Positions 24,475-36,036 of a DNA stretch of 64,000 nt are shown piece after piece. Position numbers and translations under genes: made by a program. Each line of letters starts with the position of its first letter. Position 1 is the first letter of the stretch. The notes under the pieces were generated by a model, which was not told where the DNA came from, made no database searches, and worked only from the letters and a program-made list of their open reading frames with translations. Source of the stretch: Leuctra nigra (lineage: Eukaryota; Arthropoda; Insecta; Plecoptera; Leuctridae); NCBI GenBank assembly GCA_934045905.1, contig OW203764.1, forward strand, positions 25,780,954-25,844,953, in the 5' to 3' direction.

Positions 24475-25338
24475 CTGTTTACCATCTTCATGTTAGACCT
24501 GCCTAACTGTGTAACTTCTACCATGTGTCAATATGCAGATGATTGCACACTATACAGGCACATTCAAAGCCCGGAGGATGTGAAGCTTCTACAACAAGAC
24601 TTACTGAGCATAGAAGACTGGTGTAAAACAAATTATTTGGACCTTAATCTTAAAAAATGCCAGTATATTTCAATTTCAAGATCCAAGAAAAGGATGACTC
24701 ATGTGTACAAGATCAGCGATATGGTGATAGAATGCTGCGAATCCATGCGAATTCTTGGTATAACAGTTTGCAGTGACCTGAAGTGGAATGTACAGACGGT
24801 GATCGTGAGAAGAAAATCTGCCAGAGTCCTCAATTTTGTAACCAGAATTTTACATCATGCAAGTCCCAAAGTGAAGAGAAGTATTTACCTTGGCCTCGTC
24901 AGACCGATAATTTCATACGGTATACCAGCTTGGCATCCAACAACTTCTGCCAACATCAATAAGCTGGAGAGAATACAGAAGAAAGCGACAAAATTTATTA
25001 CTGGTAGAAGAGATTTATGCAGTATAGACCGTCTTAAACTTACAAGTCTAATTTCTATTCAAAATTTTTTTCAAGAAGCAGACATTTTATTTTTAAAAAA
25101 GATTATTTTGCAAATGGTGGACATGGGTCCAATTAATCGTATATCTGTAAATTTAACGAACATAACAAGAACCAATCTGATTGGGATGATCACGCCACCA
25201 TTTGCAAGGACGGTCAGTTATCAAAATAGTTTTTACTGCAGAACATCTAAATTTTTTAATAATCTACCAGCTAATATTAGGGAACAGAATGATTTTCATA
25301 TTTTCAAATCTTTATTGCGGAATTTGTTATCTAATTAG
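24475..25338 (+). pseudogene. LINE reverse transcriptase, motif C to C-terminus
   Basis: Reads LFTIFMLDLP, then motif C QYADDCTLY with the catalytic YADD, then the thumb and C-terminal region (SIYLGLVRPIISYGIPAWHP, RIQKKATKFI) and ends at 25336-25338. The length and motif order match a complete Jockey/CR1-type C-terminal half. Followed by T-rich 3' UTR and (AAT)n tail. Confidence 0.93.
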
Positions 25339-25531
25339 TTTTTTTTTTTTTTTTTTTTTTTTTTTACGTTTGGAGTTTATGTTACTTTATAGTTCCATTA
25401 CAATGCCTACTGTTATTTTAATTTATATAGTATATTTATTTTACAGCTGGTAGTGGGGCACTTGTGCTATGGGGATTGTCCTATTCCCACTACCAGCAAA
25501 ACACTGTATATTTTTTGGTGTTTTGAAAATA

Positions 25532-25576
<45 letters not shown>

Positions 25577-25577
<1 letters not shown>

Positions 25578-26387
25578 TGTACTAATATAATTCTAACTTA
25601 GTTTGGGATTGTTTCCGATTGGTTATAATTTAAAAAATATCTTCTGATTGGTCGAAAATCAAAATGGTCAGATCAACTTCAAATTTTGTATAGGCTAGCT
25701 ATTAAAACTACAGTTTTCTTTTATTTTAAAAATGTTCAGCCCAATCGGTCATGAAAGTATACACTAAATTGACATTTGTAACTGTTTGAAATATATTGAC
25801 ATAATTGTGATGGTATCGAAATGAATGGGAATTATTCGAAATTATCTTGGATCTGATTTTCTTTATGTAACCAGAGAGTATAGATAGATAATCTCAGTTT
25901 CAAATGAAAAGCAGGTATATTTATGTTGATTGATTGAATCACAATTCAATTCAATATGGCTGTTAAAAAATGAGTTTTTGTGCGTTCCAAAATTTCGGTT
26001 CGAGCTGTTGCGCGTTCGGGTGCTCGCTCATTAACGCGTTCCACCAAGCGTTTTCCTAGTTATTTTTTCAATTATTCGTAAAAACGTATAACAAACGTTT
26101 ATTTAAGCCTAGGATTTAAAACTTCCAACAGCACTGACGTTTGATTTGTTTGTGTTTCATTACGTATTTGCATATTTTAACGAGCAGTATTGATCATCGG
26201 CTGTAACACATCATTATCTATAAACTGCACGAACAAATCCTCATCGATTTGGAAATAGTTGCTTACAATTTGAAGGCTAGATAAAACATTGGTTCCTAAA
26301 TACACCTAGGAAAAAATAATTATTGTTGTTGTTAGTTATTAAAAATATTTAATATTTCGCTTTGTTTCGTGGATGTTCCTAAAATCT
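25577..26387. other. Intron 2 sequence, nothing recognised
   Basis: AT-rich DNA downstream of the LINE tail; no frame, RNA gene or terminal repeat supported. Confidence 0.5.
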
Positions 26388-26860
26388 AGAACAATAATTC
26401 ACTTCTCCCAGGGAAAAAGCGGGTAAGTCACTAAAGTGAATTGTTCAGTAGAGCGGATACAAAATATTTTGACTTAACTCATTCTGCACGGTAGGTAGGT
26501 ATGTCTAACTGAGAAAAAGCAGGTATGTCATTGTCATGGCATCAATTCAAAGCTTAATATATAATAGCACTATGAAATGTGTGCAATGGAGAACTTATAA
26601 TTAGGTGTTTATAATGTTTTAAAACTGGGAAAAGCAGTTAAGTTGCTGACTTGTCTGCTTGTTCCCCGTAGACATCTGATTATTTTCAACTGTCTGGATA
26701 CGCGCAAAACCAATTTTAAATAGAAATAAATTGTCTGATGTACCTGGTTTTACTCATAATGAAAAATATGAGTTAACTTAATTAAAAAAAGTGACTTAAC
26801 TCATTTTGACCAAAAATTTACTTACCCGCTTATTCCCCGGGAGTAGTGAATTGTTATCAC
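26388..26860. mobile_element. Inverted-repeat MITE with GCGGGTAAGT arms
   Basis: Left arm AATTCACTTCTCCCAGGGAA then AAGCGGGTAAGTCACT; right arm, inverted, AATTCACTACTCCCGGGGAA then TAAGCGGGTAAGTAA. Shorter internal echoes (GAAAAAGCAGGTATGTCA at about 26514, GGGAAAAGCAGTTAAGT at about 26629) show the arm motif is repeated inside. About 470 bases; exact ends and target duplication unclear. Confidence 0.7.
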
Positions 26861-27297
26861 ATTCATGAAGTTCTTATCATTAGCTTAATAAACGTATAAT
26901 AGACCAAGTAAATTATGGAGAAAATTACAGAAAATACTCTCATTGCTTATCTAATTAACAATTAATTAAGTAAATTACATAGTTATAATAATCCGACATG
27001 TTTGGATTGTATCGTCATTTGATCTGTTATTTTTTTATTTTTGACTTCTAATTCCAAATTGAAGGTTAAAAAAAACTTTTTTTATAGATAAGCTGATGTT
27101 TAACTATAGTAGCATAAAATATTTATGATACGTACAGCAACGTTTAAATTACTAAATACCGTAAATAATTGCTACCACTAGATTTTAATTCAGTTTGCAA
27201 CCGACTCAAAGGCAGAAAATAATCTCTTAATAGTTTGAATTTACTCTTCAACGCGTATCGCACTTGGAGTGTAAAAGCTCTGAGCTAATGTATTTAC
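26861..27297. other. Intron 2 sequence just inside the IGFBP exon donor
   Basis: AT-rich; begins on the gene strand with GTAAATACATTAGC. Nothing else seen. Confidence 0.6.
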
Positions 27298-27508
27298 CTT
27301 GACAGACGCCATTAACGGCGCCCTGGTGCGAGTATTGACAAACTAGTCCGCGCTTCTCGTCGCACAGCTGCGTGGCGTCGCATTTGTCCCCCGGCTGTCG
27401 CGCACAGATGTCGCAGCAGTCGCAGCCGTCGCGCACCACAGTCACACCGGGCCCGCACGTGGGCCCTCGCCCAGGACACGTGCAGGGGTACGTGCAGTGG
27501 GACCGGAT
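27298..27508 (-). CDS. Ccn: CCN-family gene, IGFBP-domain exon
   Basis: The exon begins after acceptor CTGCTTCTAG and ends at donor CAAG|GTAAATA, giving 70 codons plus one base. It contains a complete insulin-like growth factor binding protein N-terminal module: 12 cysteines at exon residues 5, 9, 11, 18, 29, 31, 32, 35, 43, 49, 57 and 69, with the diagnostic GCDCCDICARQ segment at residues 28-38 and a GLVC segment at 54-57. In CCN proteins this domain follows the signal peptide and supports matrix or growth-factor interactions. The exon is GC-rich in an AT-rich intron. Its first 72 bases and acceptor are the seed of the minisatellite immediately upstream on the gene (27509-28920). Confidence 0.92.
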
Positions 27509-28920
27509 CTAGAAGCAGATACATATACATGAGGCACAGTCACACCGGGCCCGCACGTGCAGGGGTACGTGCAGTGGGACCGGATGTAGAAGCAGATACA
27601 TATGTACATGAGACACAGTCACACCGGGCCCGCACGTGCAGTGGGGTCGATCTAGAAGCAGATACATATACATGAGACACCGTCACACCGGGCCCGCATG
27701 TGCATGGGTACGTGCAGTGGGACCGGATCTAGAAGCAGATACATATACATGAAACACAGTCACACCGGGCCCGCACGTGCAGTGGGACCGGATCTAGAAA
27801 CAGATACATATACATGAGACACCGTCACACCGGGCCCGCACGAGCATGGTAAGTGCAGTGGGACCGGGTCTAGAGCAGATACATATACATGAAACACAGT
27901 CACACCGGGCCCGCACGTGCAGTGGGACTGGATCTAGAAGCAGATACATATACATGAGACACAGTCACGCCGGGCCCGCACATTAAGTGGGACCTGATCT
28001 AGATGCAGATACATATACATGAGACACAGTCACGCCGGGCCCGCACATTAAGTGGGACCTGATCTAGATGCAGATACATATACATGAGACACAGTCACGC
28101 CGGGCCCGCACATTAAGTGGGACCTGATCTAGATGCAGATACATATACATAAGACACAGTCACGCCGGGCCCGCACGTGGGCCCTCGGCCAGGACACGTG
28201 CATGGGTACGTGCAGTGGGGCCGGATCTAGAGCAGATACATATACATGAAAGACAGTCACACCGGGCCCGCACATTAAGTGGGACCGGATCTAGATGCAG
28301 ATACATATACATGAGACACAGTCACGCCGGGCCAGCACATTAAGTGGGACCGGATCTCGATGCAGATACATATACATGAGACACAGTCACACCGGGCCCG
28401 CACGTGGGCCCTCGCCCAGGACACGTGCAGGGGTACGTGCAATGGGACCGGATCTAGATGCAGATACATATACATGAGACACAGTCACAACGGGCCCGCA
28501 CGTGGTCCCTCGGCCGGGACACGTGCAGGGGTACGTGCAATGGGACCGGATCTAGAAGCAGATACATATACATGAGACACAGTATCACACCGGGCCCGCA
28601 CGTGCAGTGGGACCGGATCTAGAAGCAGATACATATACATGAGACACAGTCACACCGGGCCCGCACGTGGTCCCTCGGCCGGGACACGTGCAGGGGTACG
28701 TGCAATGGGACCGGATCTAGAAGCAGATACATATACATGAGACACAGTATCACACCGGGCCCGCACGTGCAGTGGGACCGGATCTAGAAGCAGATACATA
28801 TACATGAAACAGAGTCACACCGGGCCCGCACGTGCAGTGGGACCGGATCTAGAAACAGATACTTATACATGAAACACAGTACACCGGGCCCGCACGTGCA
28901 CGGATACGTGAAGTGGGACC
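27509..28920 (-). repeat. Minisatellite made of the IGFBP exon start and its splice acceptor, about 19 copies
   Basis: About 19 tandem units of roughly 65 bases (short form) or about 96 bases (long form) each contain, on the gene strand, the intron end with TATGTATCTGCTTCTAG followed by the first part of the IGFBP exon. The exon part in the units corresponds to 27508-27437, breaking after GGTGTGACTGTG, and then jumps back into intron sequence. Long forms keep the whole 72-base exon start (for example near 28170-28230, 28390-28450, 28500-28550, 28670-28715); short forms have lost the middle. Variation between units (TCTAGA/TCTCGA, AAGCAG/ATGCAG, GTGCAG/ATTAAG) shows an old, internally evolving array. 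It sits directly against the functional exon, which acts as its last unit. Confidence 0.93.
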
Positions 28921-31900
28921 AAATACCCTGAAGGTTTACTATAAACATATTATTGAAATGGGCATGCAATATCTATTTGACTTTATCTAACCCCATTGGG
29001 GTGAATTCGTGTAACATTCATGTTTGGTTTACCTCCGGTTTACATTCAACCGGGTCATTGCACTGCATTTCATGACAACATTCGAATCAGGGATTTCGAG
29101 ATGAGAATCACAAGTGACTCGACACATTTTACATGAGGTCAGGTCACCGTTGACAAACAAATGTCAACAAACAGCTGGATGGTCAAACAACAAGGAAGTG
29201 TCAACGAATCAATGTTGATCAACCAAATTATCATCCTTCGGGGACCAAGAAATCGGATCAACTATTCAAACATCAGAACCAAGAACCAAGTCTGCTCCAA
29301 CGTGGTGACCAAGTGGTGACATACAAGCCTTTTCATTGCCATGCCAACGTCATTTGCACCTCAAGAAAGAAGCATCAACAGCGAATACAGCAGTGAAAAC
29401 AGCAGTGAGATATTAGCGATACGGTATGAAATATACGTAGATTATCACTGCAAGCCACCGGATTGGGGAGGGGGGCACTGACTTGAAACAACGTATCAAT
29501 ATTTATCAACAAATACTTTTTTTACTAAACGAATTTGATATTCTGTGATGCCAGCTCACGATCTGTTAACGTACTGTACTGGTGAATGCAATCTTTGATA
29601 CAACATTTTATGTATTGCAGCATGCATTCAAATCATCATTAGAGCACCAAACTTTCACTATACGTTACAGATAAGGCCTGGCTGCTTTTGGTTAATTATT
29701 GTCTTTGACTTTTATAACATGAATACAAATGGCACCTACCATTTGTAAATATGAAACATAAACCCCGTGTTGGGAGTGAATAATGAATGTTACTTACTCA
29801 GCCACGAAGTTGCGTTCTTTTAGAAACGTTTGTATAATAACGCTGCTACGTTTTTTTGTACAAAAGTTACTTGTTTGTAATAAATAGTGTAGGTATGCAT
29901 GTTATTTTGTACATTTTTAATTTATTACCGTTACTAATGCAAACACTATGGAAATGCACTAGAATAATTCTACTTGGAGTGTCAAAGTATGATGAAGTAA
30001 ATTAGGTAATTAAGTGGTGTCACAAATGTTTAAATTGATTTACTCAACACTAATAACATGTTTGCAAATGCTGTTTACAAATATGTGCGTGTTGACATTT
30101 CCTCCATTGTTTCCAGTAATTTAAAAATATTTCACTCAGTATTCACGAGAAAAACGATGCGCAAATTTGTAGCAATTTCCCCACAACGTTTGCAAATGTT
30201 TGCCGCCAAAGCGTATTTCATTTGGACAACAGAAACTCGAAACATTTCAAGAGAGCACTTAGCTGATAAAACCGCCGTTCGTAAGCAGAGCGCCATACTG
30301 CGTGATGTTCGACATTCATAATGCATGACAGTGGGATTGCAGACGCTCTCTGTGTCTCGCTAGCAGAACTAGTCTCTCAGGACAACGTGCTTCAACTGCG
30401 CTTACACGCGTTGTTTATGTCGTCCATTGATACAATGAGACTGTGGAGGGGTTTTAGCACAGAAGAGAAGAATACCAAGTGCTGAATACTTCAGATGGCA
30501 TTCAACGCAGGTCAGCACTTGCATCCGTTTCAACTAACCAAGGGATACACAACAGATTATTTATGGCCAATGAAAGAGTTGTATATTCCCTTTCAGTGGC
30601 AAAAATATTTAATCAGCTTTCCAGGTTTTTCGAAGACTGCCTTTCCCATATACATAATTCAAGTATTATTTTTGGTGTGAAATGTACGCCATAAAACACA
30701 TTTGAATGCTGAATAAAATACATGGACATGCGCAGACGCCGTCGCGCATGTTCACATTTGTTCTAGCTTCAAATCCTGAATCATAAACATGTTGTTTTTA
30801 TGTTTTTTTTAAAATTACATTGAAGTTCAAGTGTTTTTTTTCCAATATCTCTATTAATGTACGGAGTGCAAAGATATTGAAAGTATATTGATCTTTTATT
30901 AACATTGAACAGATTTCTGGGAGCTTAGCATGAGATTTCAACTGCGGCTATTCGCGTTTTCGAGCAAAGGGGGCACACTCTAGTGTGAGAAAGTATAAGT
31001 GCTTTAGACGCAATAGTTTTCGTTTCGGCCATGGCCGCCATTTTTATTGATGTTATCAATGTAATTTTAATCAGAAAGGCAGTACCTACTTATTATCTTC
31101 GGAAATGAACCACAATTATGGTGAGGAATCTGGTGGAAATGATAAAATGAAGTAATAACAAAGTAATAACGTAAACAACACAACTACTGACACTTCATTC
31201 CGCCATGACACCATGACACCAAACCAACGTAAACAAACCAATCCGCGTCACGGCGCATGACACTTAAGTGTCATGGTGGTTATAACAGACTGGAAAGTGC
31301 TGCCATCTGGTCAGCCCGAAAACGTGATTAATGAATTTATAAACCTCTGATTAAGTTTTCAATCATGATCCGGTGTGAATATGAGATGAAAGAAGTGCAT
31401 CTCGCACAACTTGATCCCTGATATATTTCTGTTATATTTGTTGAATGACATGACTTTTATAGCTTCCTCAGAGCAAACAACAATCCAGTTCTATCCTCCA
31501 GAGAAAGTTCAAAAAAGTCACAAGAGAAATCCCCTGCCACTAGAGAAAGGCCCGAGTTTACATCAGATTCCCAAGAGACAGCGCAAACGTCGTAATCTAC
31601 ACACCTTACAATATTCAAGCTGTACAATATTATATCTTTATGCTGCTAGAGAACTTGTATTAATACTGTTTTAATAAGAGAAATTTCTCTCAAAATATGG
31701 TACCGCAAAGTTATGCAGTAAATAGATGCAAGTAGTACCTGTGTTGTGTGAAAATAAATACTCACTTTTAGTTCAGTGGTTTGCAAGTGCTATTGGTAAT
31801 GTTTTTATGTTTAAAAAATGACAGAATGTGATTCCGTCAACTACTTCAGAGTCAAGTTATGCCCCATCCCTTTTCTTGTGGATGGAAAATATTATTTATA

Positions 31901-32697
31901 TTTCATTTCTATTATTGATCACTGTTTTATACTGTGTTCAAGTATCACTACTCTTACCACATTATCTTCAGAAAACAGTTAAATGCATTTATTGAGGTCG
32001 AGTTTTGTCTTCGCCACGTGTTTGAAATCAGAAGGTAATATGAAATAACGCTGAAACTCTGTGTGAAATTGAGTGAAAATAAGTAAGTTTAACCTCCAGG
32101 CCCCGTTCATTAAAAATGTCAAGCATATCATTGACCCATTTCCCCTGCAAGTGAAGTAGAATTTATCAACTGCTCGGAGACATTTTGCGTCCGTCTGAAA
32201 GAGCTGGCAACGTCGCTTTCAGCTTGCCAGGTCTCTAATTATGACGTCATATCTCACGAGGGGGTAGAGAATGAACTGTGCGGAACTTTGTGTCAATTCC
32301 CGACCACTTTGTGTTCCAACCTCGCGCATTGTTCCACTGAGAGTGGCAACAGGTGTGGGTTCAAGTAGCACGTGATCGTGCCAAGTTGTTGCCATGGTAA
32401 CAGTGTATTGTTCCTCGTTAATAATGCCAGTTGGTGACAGTTGTTGGAATTTGTGTTCGAATTAGAGTTGAACTCTATGAGGGATGGATCTTGGTGAAAC
32501 AAACTTCACATCCAGCCGCACGGAACGGATCGGAGCAAGTTGGTGCAGGCGGTACAATGATATGGACTTGCTTTCCGAAGGCCTTGGTTCGAATCTCGCG
32601 GCCGACGTTCCTCAGTCCAGATTCAAATGCTAGGAAGATGACCCAGTGATAACCGACGATCGCCTAATACACACCTTCCATCGTTGTCCAAACTTAA
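28921..32697. other. Intron 1, about 3.8 kb without recognised feature
   Basis: Short frames of 60-87 codons occur (for example 30058-30321 and 31411-31674) but none shows a family signature, signal peptide or flanking splice sites. A GC-richer stretch at 29030-29470 is also non-coding by inspection. Confidence 0.5.
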
Positions 32698-32715
32698 TCT
32701 TCATCATCATCATCA

Positions 32716-32785
<70 letters not shown>
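32698..32785. repeat. (CATCGT)n microsatellite
   Basis: Begins with CATCAT units and continues as about 11 perfect CATCGT hexamers. The His-Arg and Ile-Val open frames across it are by-products. Confidence 0.95.
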
Positions 32786-33673
32786 ATTCATTCACAGACG
32801 CAAAATGAAGCAACTGTACTACTATATTCTTTTATGGACAATATGAAAATAAAATTGCGCATTTAATGAACACTAAAATTGCTTGATATTTAAATGAAAT
32901 CACAACTACCAAGTCAAGGAATGTAATAACTTTTTGCTTCTGTATTCTTGTTTCGAAAAACAATAACCGTTTTTGATGCATAAATTGATGAAACAAAGCT
33001 GAACAAAAAGTATGAATATACGTGCACTTCGGTAAACAAAGTTCTGTGTAAACATTTGCTTCTATGTTGGCAACAAAATGGTCTGCTCACCAAACATGAA
33101 ACAATATACATTGTGAGAATATTTATAAAACGATACATGCATATATATCGTAGTACTATTACAAATATTAGTTGAGGTTTGATGTTCGTTGAGATTCGTT
33201 AAAAGAAACTAATATTTTATTTCATTTGTCGATTGCATTGGACTTCACAGAGACGTCTGTAATTGAAACAGAAAGCAATTGGTGTGAATTTCAACGAGAT
33301 GTTAATGAAATACCGAACATGTCGGAACTCGCTGGGTATCTAATTTACATTTGAAGCGAGGATTGATGGAAAAGTCCCTCCCCCCGTTTATAGGTACCGC
33401 ATTCGATTCCTGGGGGATGCAATCTCCATTCATTTGTCATCAACGACGTCATCGCTCCAGCCGGATGACGTCACAGCTGGGGGACGTTCCATCCATCTTC
33501 CGATCAGAGAGTGTCACGTGACGATATTGCATCCATCCATCTAGTGGCCTCTTTACACGCCGTGGAGTAATGAACAAACACGCGCCACCTTATTGGCCTT
33601 GCGACACAGAAGCAATTAATTCACTTGAAAAATACGTTTTGTGAAGTGTTATTTTATGCCGATAAAATATGTC

Positions 33674-33721
33674 AAGTAAACTTTAGTAAACTTTAGTAGT
33701 AAACTTTAGTAAACTTTAGTT
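33674..33721. repeat. Short minisatellite AAACTTTAGT
   Basis: Four copies of AAACTTTAGT with one interruption, immediately 3' (on the minus strand) of the tRNA-like sequence; may be the tail of the SINE. Confidence 0.8.
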
Positions 33722-33734
33722 AGTGAAAAATATC

Positions 33735-33807
33735 CGACCGAACCGGGGCTCGAACCCGGGACCTCTCACTTGCCGGGCGAGAGCTCTACCAACTGAGCTA
33801 CCCGATC
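33735..33807 (-). tRNA. tRNA-Ala(GGC)-like sequence, probably a SINE head
   Basis: Folds as a full cloverleaf: acceptor GATCGGG/TTCGGTC, D arm with TAGCTCAGTTGGTAGAGC (A box), anticodon arm CTCGC-CCGGCAA-GTGAG, T arm CCGGG-TTCGAGC-CCCGG (B box). The anticodon is GGC, but position 33 is C instead of the near-universal U, and eukaryotes normally decode Ala GCC with AGC. The flanking bases TCC/GGA extend the acceptor by three pairs. A TTTTT run follows closely on the minus strand, a possible Pol III terminator. These oddities favour a tRNA-derived SINE or pseudogene over a working tRNA gene. Confidence 0.8.
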
Positions 33808-34176
33808 GGACGGACGGACACTAGACACAACACACTGATGAGGGTTAGAGATCTCCGAGGAGAATGGAATGAAGGTAGAGAGTGCTTCTACGAACTGTCA
33901 TACCACCGGTGACGATGCTGTCACCATGTCTCATTGCACTTGCGTGCGCAACCCTCTTTTACTCGACTGAACGAGTTGCTTTTCAGCTCGATTGATGAGA
34001 ATGTAGGTTTCTTTGGAAAACTTCCATGGAGTCAGGATGATATAAAGGGATGTGTGTTGTGATTTTATAATGAAATTATTTTTTTTTCTCCGAAGAAGAT
34101 TAGTCGAAATGTATAAAAAAAAAAGTGACGAAATAACAAATACGCGGAGTCCAGGCGCGTAGGAACTAAATTTGAA
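33808..34176. other. Intron 1, possible body or flank of the tRNA-like SINE
   Basis: On the minus strand the tRNA-like part is preceded by CCGTCCGTCC repeats (33801-33820). Nothing else recognised. Confidence 0.4.
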
Positions 34177-34315
34177 GGGGGGGGGGAATAATGTGGCAGA
34201 AGAACTTTAGCTGGAGATACTTTGGCTACGAAAACAATGAGGGCTTGAGGGAGCCCCCCCCCCCCCCTCCCCGTAATATGTGGGTCCGTGGCGCACAGCC
34301 CGGAACATTTTTAAT
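34177..34315. repeat. Homopolymer-rich transposon fragment, copy 1
   Basis: A G run (34177-34186), a C run (34254-34267), then ATATGTGGGTCCGTGGCGCA and CAGCCCGGAACATTTT. The last part resembles 41287-41325, where it again follows a long G run, so the two are probably remnants of one repeat family. Confidence 0.6.
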
Positions 34316-35484
34316 CTAAGGCATGAATTCGGTGCATAACTACGCGATTTTAACGCTTTGTAAACATATTTTAATTTTGACACATTAATGTAAAATGTAT
34401 AAAACAGTAGGAGAGAAATGAATCATATAGGAAGGGAAGGTTTCCCCTACTTCTCCCCCACCCCCTTCCTTCGCACCTGGCAGAGTTCCATTGGTACTAT
34501 ATTCCTCATGTATGAAATATAGTTCATTGGTTACCAGGTTTATAGTTTATAGTAAAGAGTCTATTACACTATATTTTACTATAGCGATGGCCATATAGTA
34601 TGCAAATACGATAATTGACTTAGAAAGAAATTTTAGAGTATTTATTATTATTATGAATCGAATGTCCTACTCAAAGCCCTTTTAGTACATTATCGACCAC
34701 AACAAACTGTATTTCTACTTTTTACCACTTGTATTATTCAGAGTGTTTTTTTTTATCACCCAGACACAATTTCCTTGGTGTTTTGTGTTTTTTCAGGTTT
34801 ACGGCCTTCATTTCATGTAGATGCTGGAAAATCACTCACCTTCAGGCAAAATGAATTTAAATTAAACCAAAACAAGTTACGGTATTTTTGTTTCTGTGAG
34901 TTACTTTTTATTTGTAAAGTCCTTAAAAAAGGTTGCCCATGTCAATTGGTGGTGAAAATGTTTTAATTAATTTCTAAGCAAGCTTTCAGAAGATTCATAG
35001 AACGACAAAATTTCATTTTCTCATATTTTTTTAAAAATCCAACATCTGCCACCATTTGTAAATTTTATGTTTTGTAAGTTGCCGTAGATATTTTGTAATC
35101 AAACTCTTTTTGTTAAGTAATTTTTATTTACATAATATTATGCAAGCCTATTTGTATATAATGTAAAAAATTGAGACTATCAATTAGATATAAACAACAG
35201 AAATTAATATTGAATGCTTGCACGCCCTTTACTTATCAATATCATAATATATCCAGTAAAAACATACTGTTTAAAATTGTAAAGGTGTAATATTGTGTTT
35301 GTGTTAGTGATCTTGCATTATATCAAATTAAATATTTGTTCACTTTACTAATGTAGCAAGATTTTTATATCTCGTTATTGCTCCGTTTGTGCTTGAAAGA
35401 ACATAACATGACTTGGATTTGTTTTAAAATGAACAAGAAACATTTAGTGCCGTTTAGTAAAAATATGGCACTTATCGTATGTAT
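34316..35484. other. Intron 1, nothing recognised
   Basis: AT-rich sequence with short frames only. Confidence 0.5.
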
Positions 35485-36036
35485 AGGACAAAAGAAAACT
35501 TATAACTTATTCCAAACTATGCAATTATTTTCATTAAACTGTTCTGAATTCACGTCCATAGCCTTACTTTGTTAACAATTACATTGGTAAAAGATATTGA
35601 AAAAAAATGATTAAAAATCTCTTCAAGGTCACGTTCACTACCCAGCCTTAAGAGGGCTTGGTAGTGGGCGTGGCCTTGACGAGTTTTTTAATCGATTTTT
35701 ATCAATATCTTTTTCCAGTGTAATTGTTAACAAAGTAAGGCTATGGACGTGAATTCAGAACAGTTTAATGAAAATAATTGCATAGTTTGGAATAAGTTAA
35801 TAGTTTAATTGTGTCCAACAAGTGTTTAGAACCCGAAAATTACTAGATTTTCGGGTTCTAAACACCTGTTGGACAAAATAAAACTAATAACTTATTCCAA
35901 ACTATGAAATTATTTTCATTGAACTGTTCTGAATTCACGTCCATAGCCCTATTTTGTTAACAATTACACTGGGAAAAGATATTGATAATAATCGATTAAA
36001 AAACTCTTCAAGGTCAAACTCACTACACAGCCGTCT
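35485..36036. repeat. Three-arm palindromic repeat (arm, inverted arm, arm)
   Basis: The same arm of about 160-190 bases occurs three times: 35485-35646 (+), 35656-35840 (inverted) and 35847-36036 (+). Shared words include AACTTATTCCAAACTATG, TGAATTCACGTCCATAGCC and TTGTTAACAATTACA. The inner centre at 35841-35846 (TACTAG) is flanked by TTTAGAACCCGAAAAT and its perfect complement; the outer centre near 35649 is CCTTAAGAGGG. Likely two overlapping or recombined foldback/MITE copies. No coding capacity. Confidence 0.9.

Larger units (their letters stand above)
19660..25576 (+). mobile_element. Non-LTR retrotransposon (Jockey/CR1 group), near full-length ORF2, broken
   Basis: Encodes an apurinic-type endonuclease and a reverse transcriptase in one frame, followed by a T-rich stretch (25339-25365) and an (AAT)n tail (about 25532-25576). 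The frame is broken by three events: an AT-rich insertion at 20132-20241, a 2.6-kb hAT-like insertion at 21546-24173 and an in-frame TAA at 24472-24474. Removal of the two insertions with one target duplicate each restores continuity of frame. It lies antisense to the CCN gene inside intron 2. No ORF1/gag protein was recognised, so it is probably 5' truncated, or ORF1 is absent. Confidence 0.9.

Noticed and set aside
27509..28920. CRISPR-like regular repeat array
   Set aside because: The repeats are adjoining units without unique spacers, contain exon and splice-site sequence, and lie in a eukaryotic intron.
28275..28969. Repeated MYMYLHLDPVPLHV proteins
   Set aside because: Off-frame readings of the exon-acceptor minisatellite.
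32646..32866. His-Arg and Ile-Val repeat ORFs
   Set aside because: Produced by the CATCGT hexamer microsatellite; no leader or flanking coding sequence.
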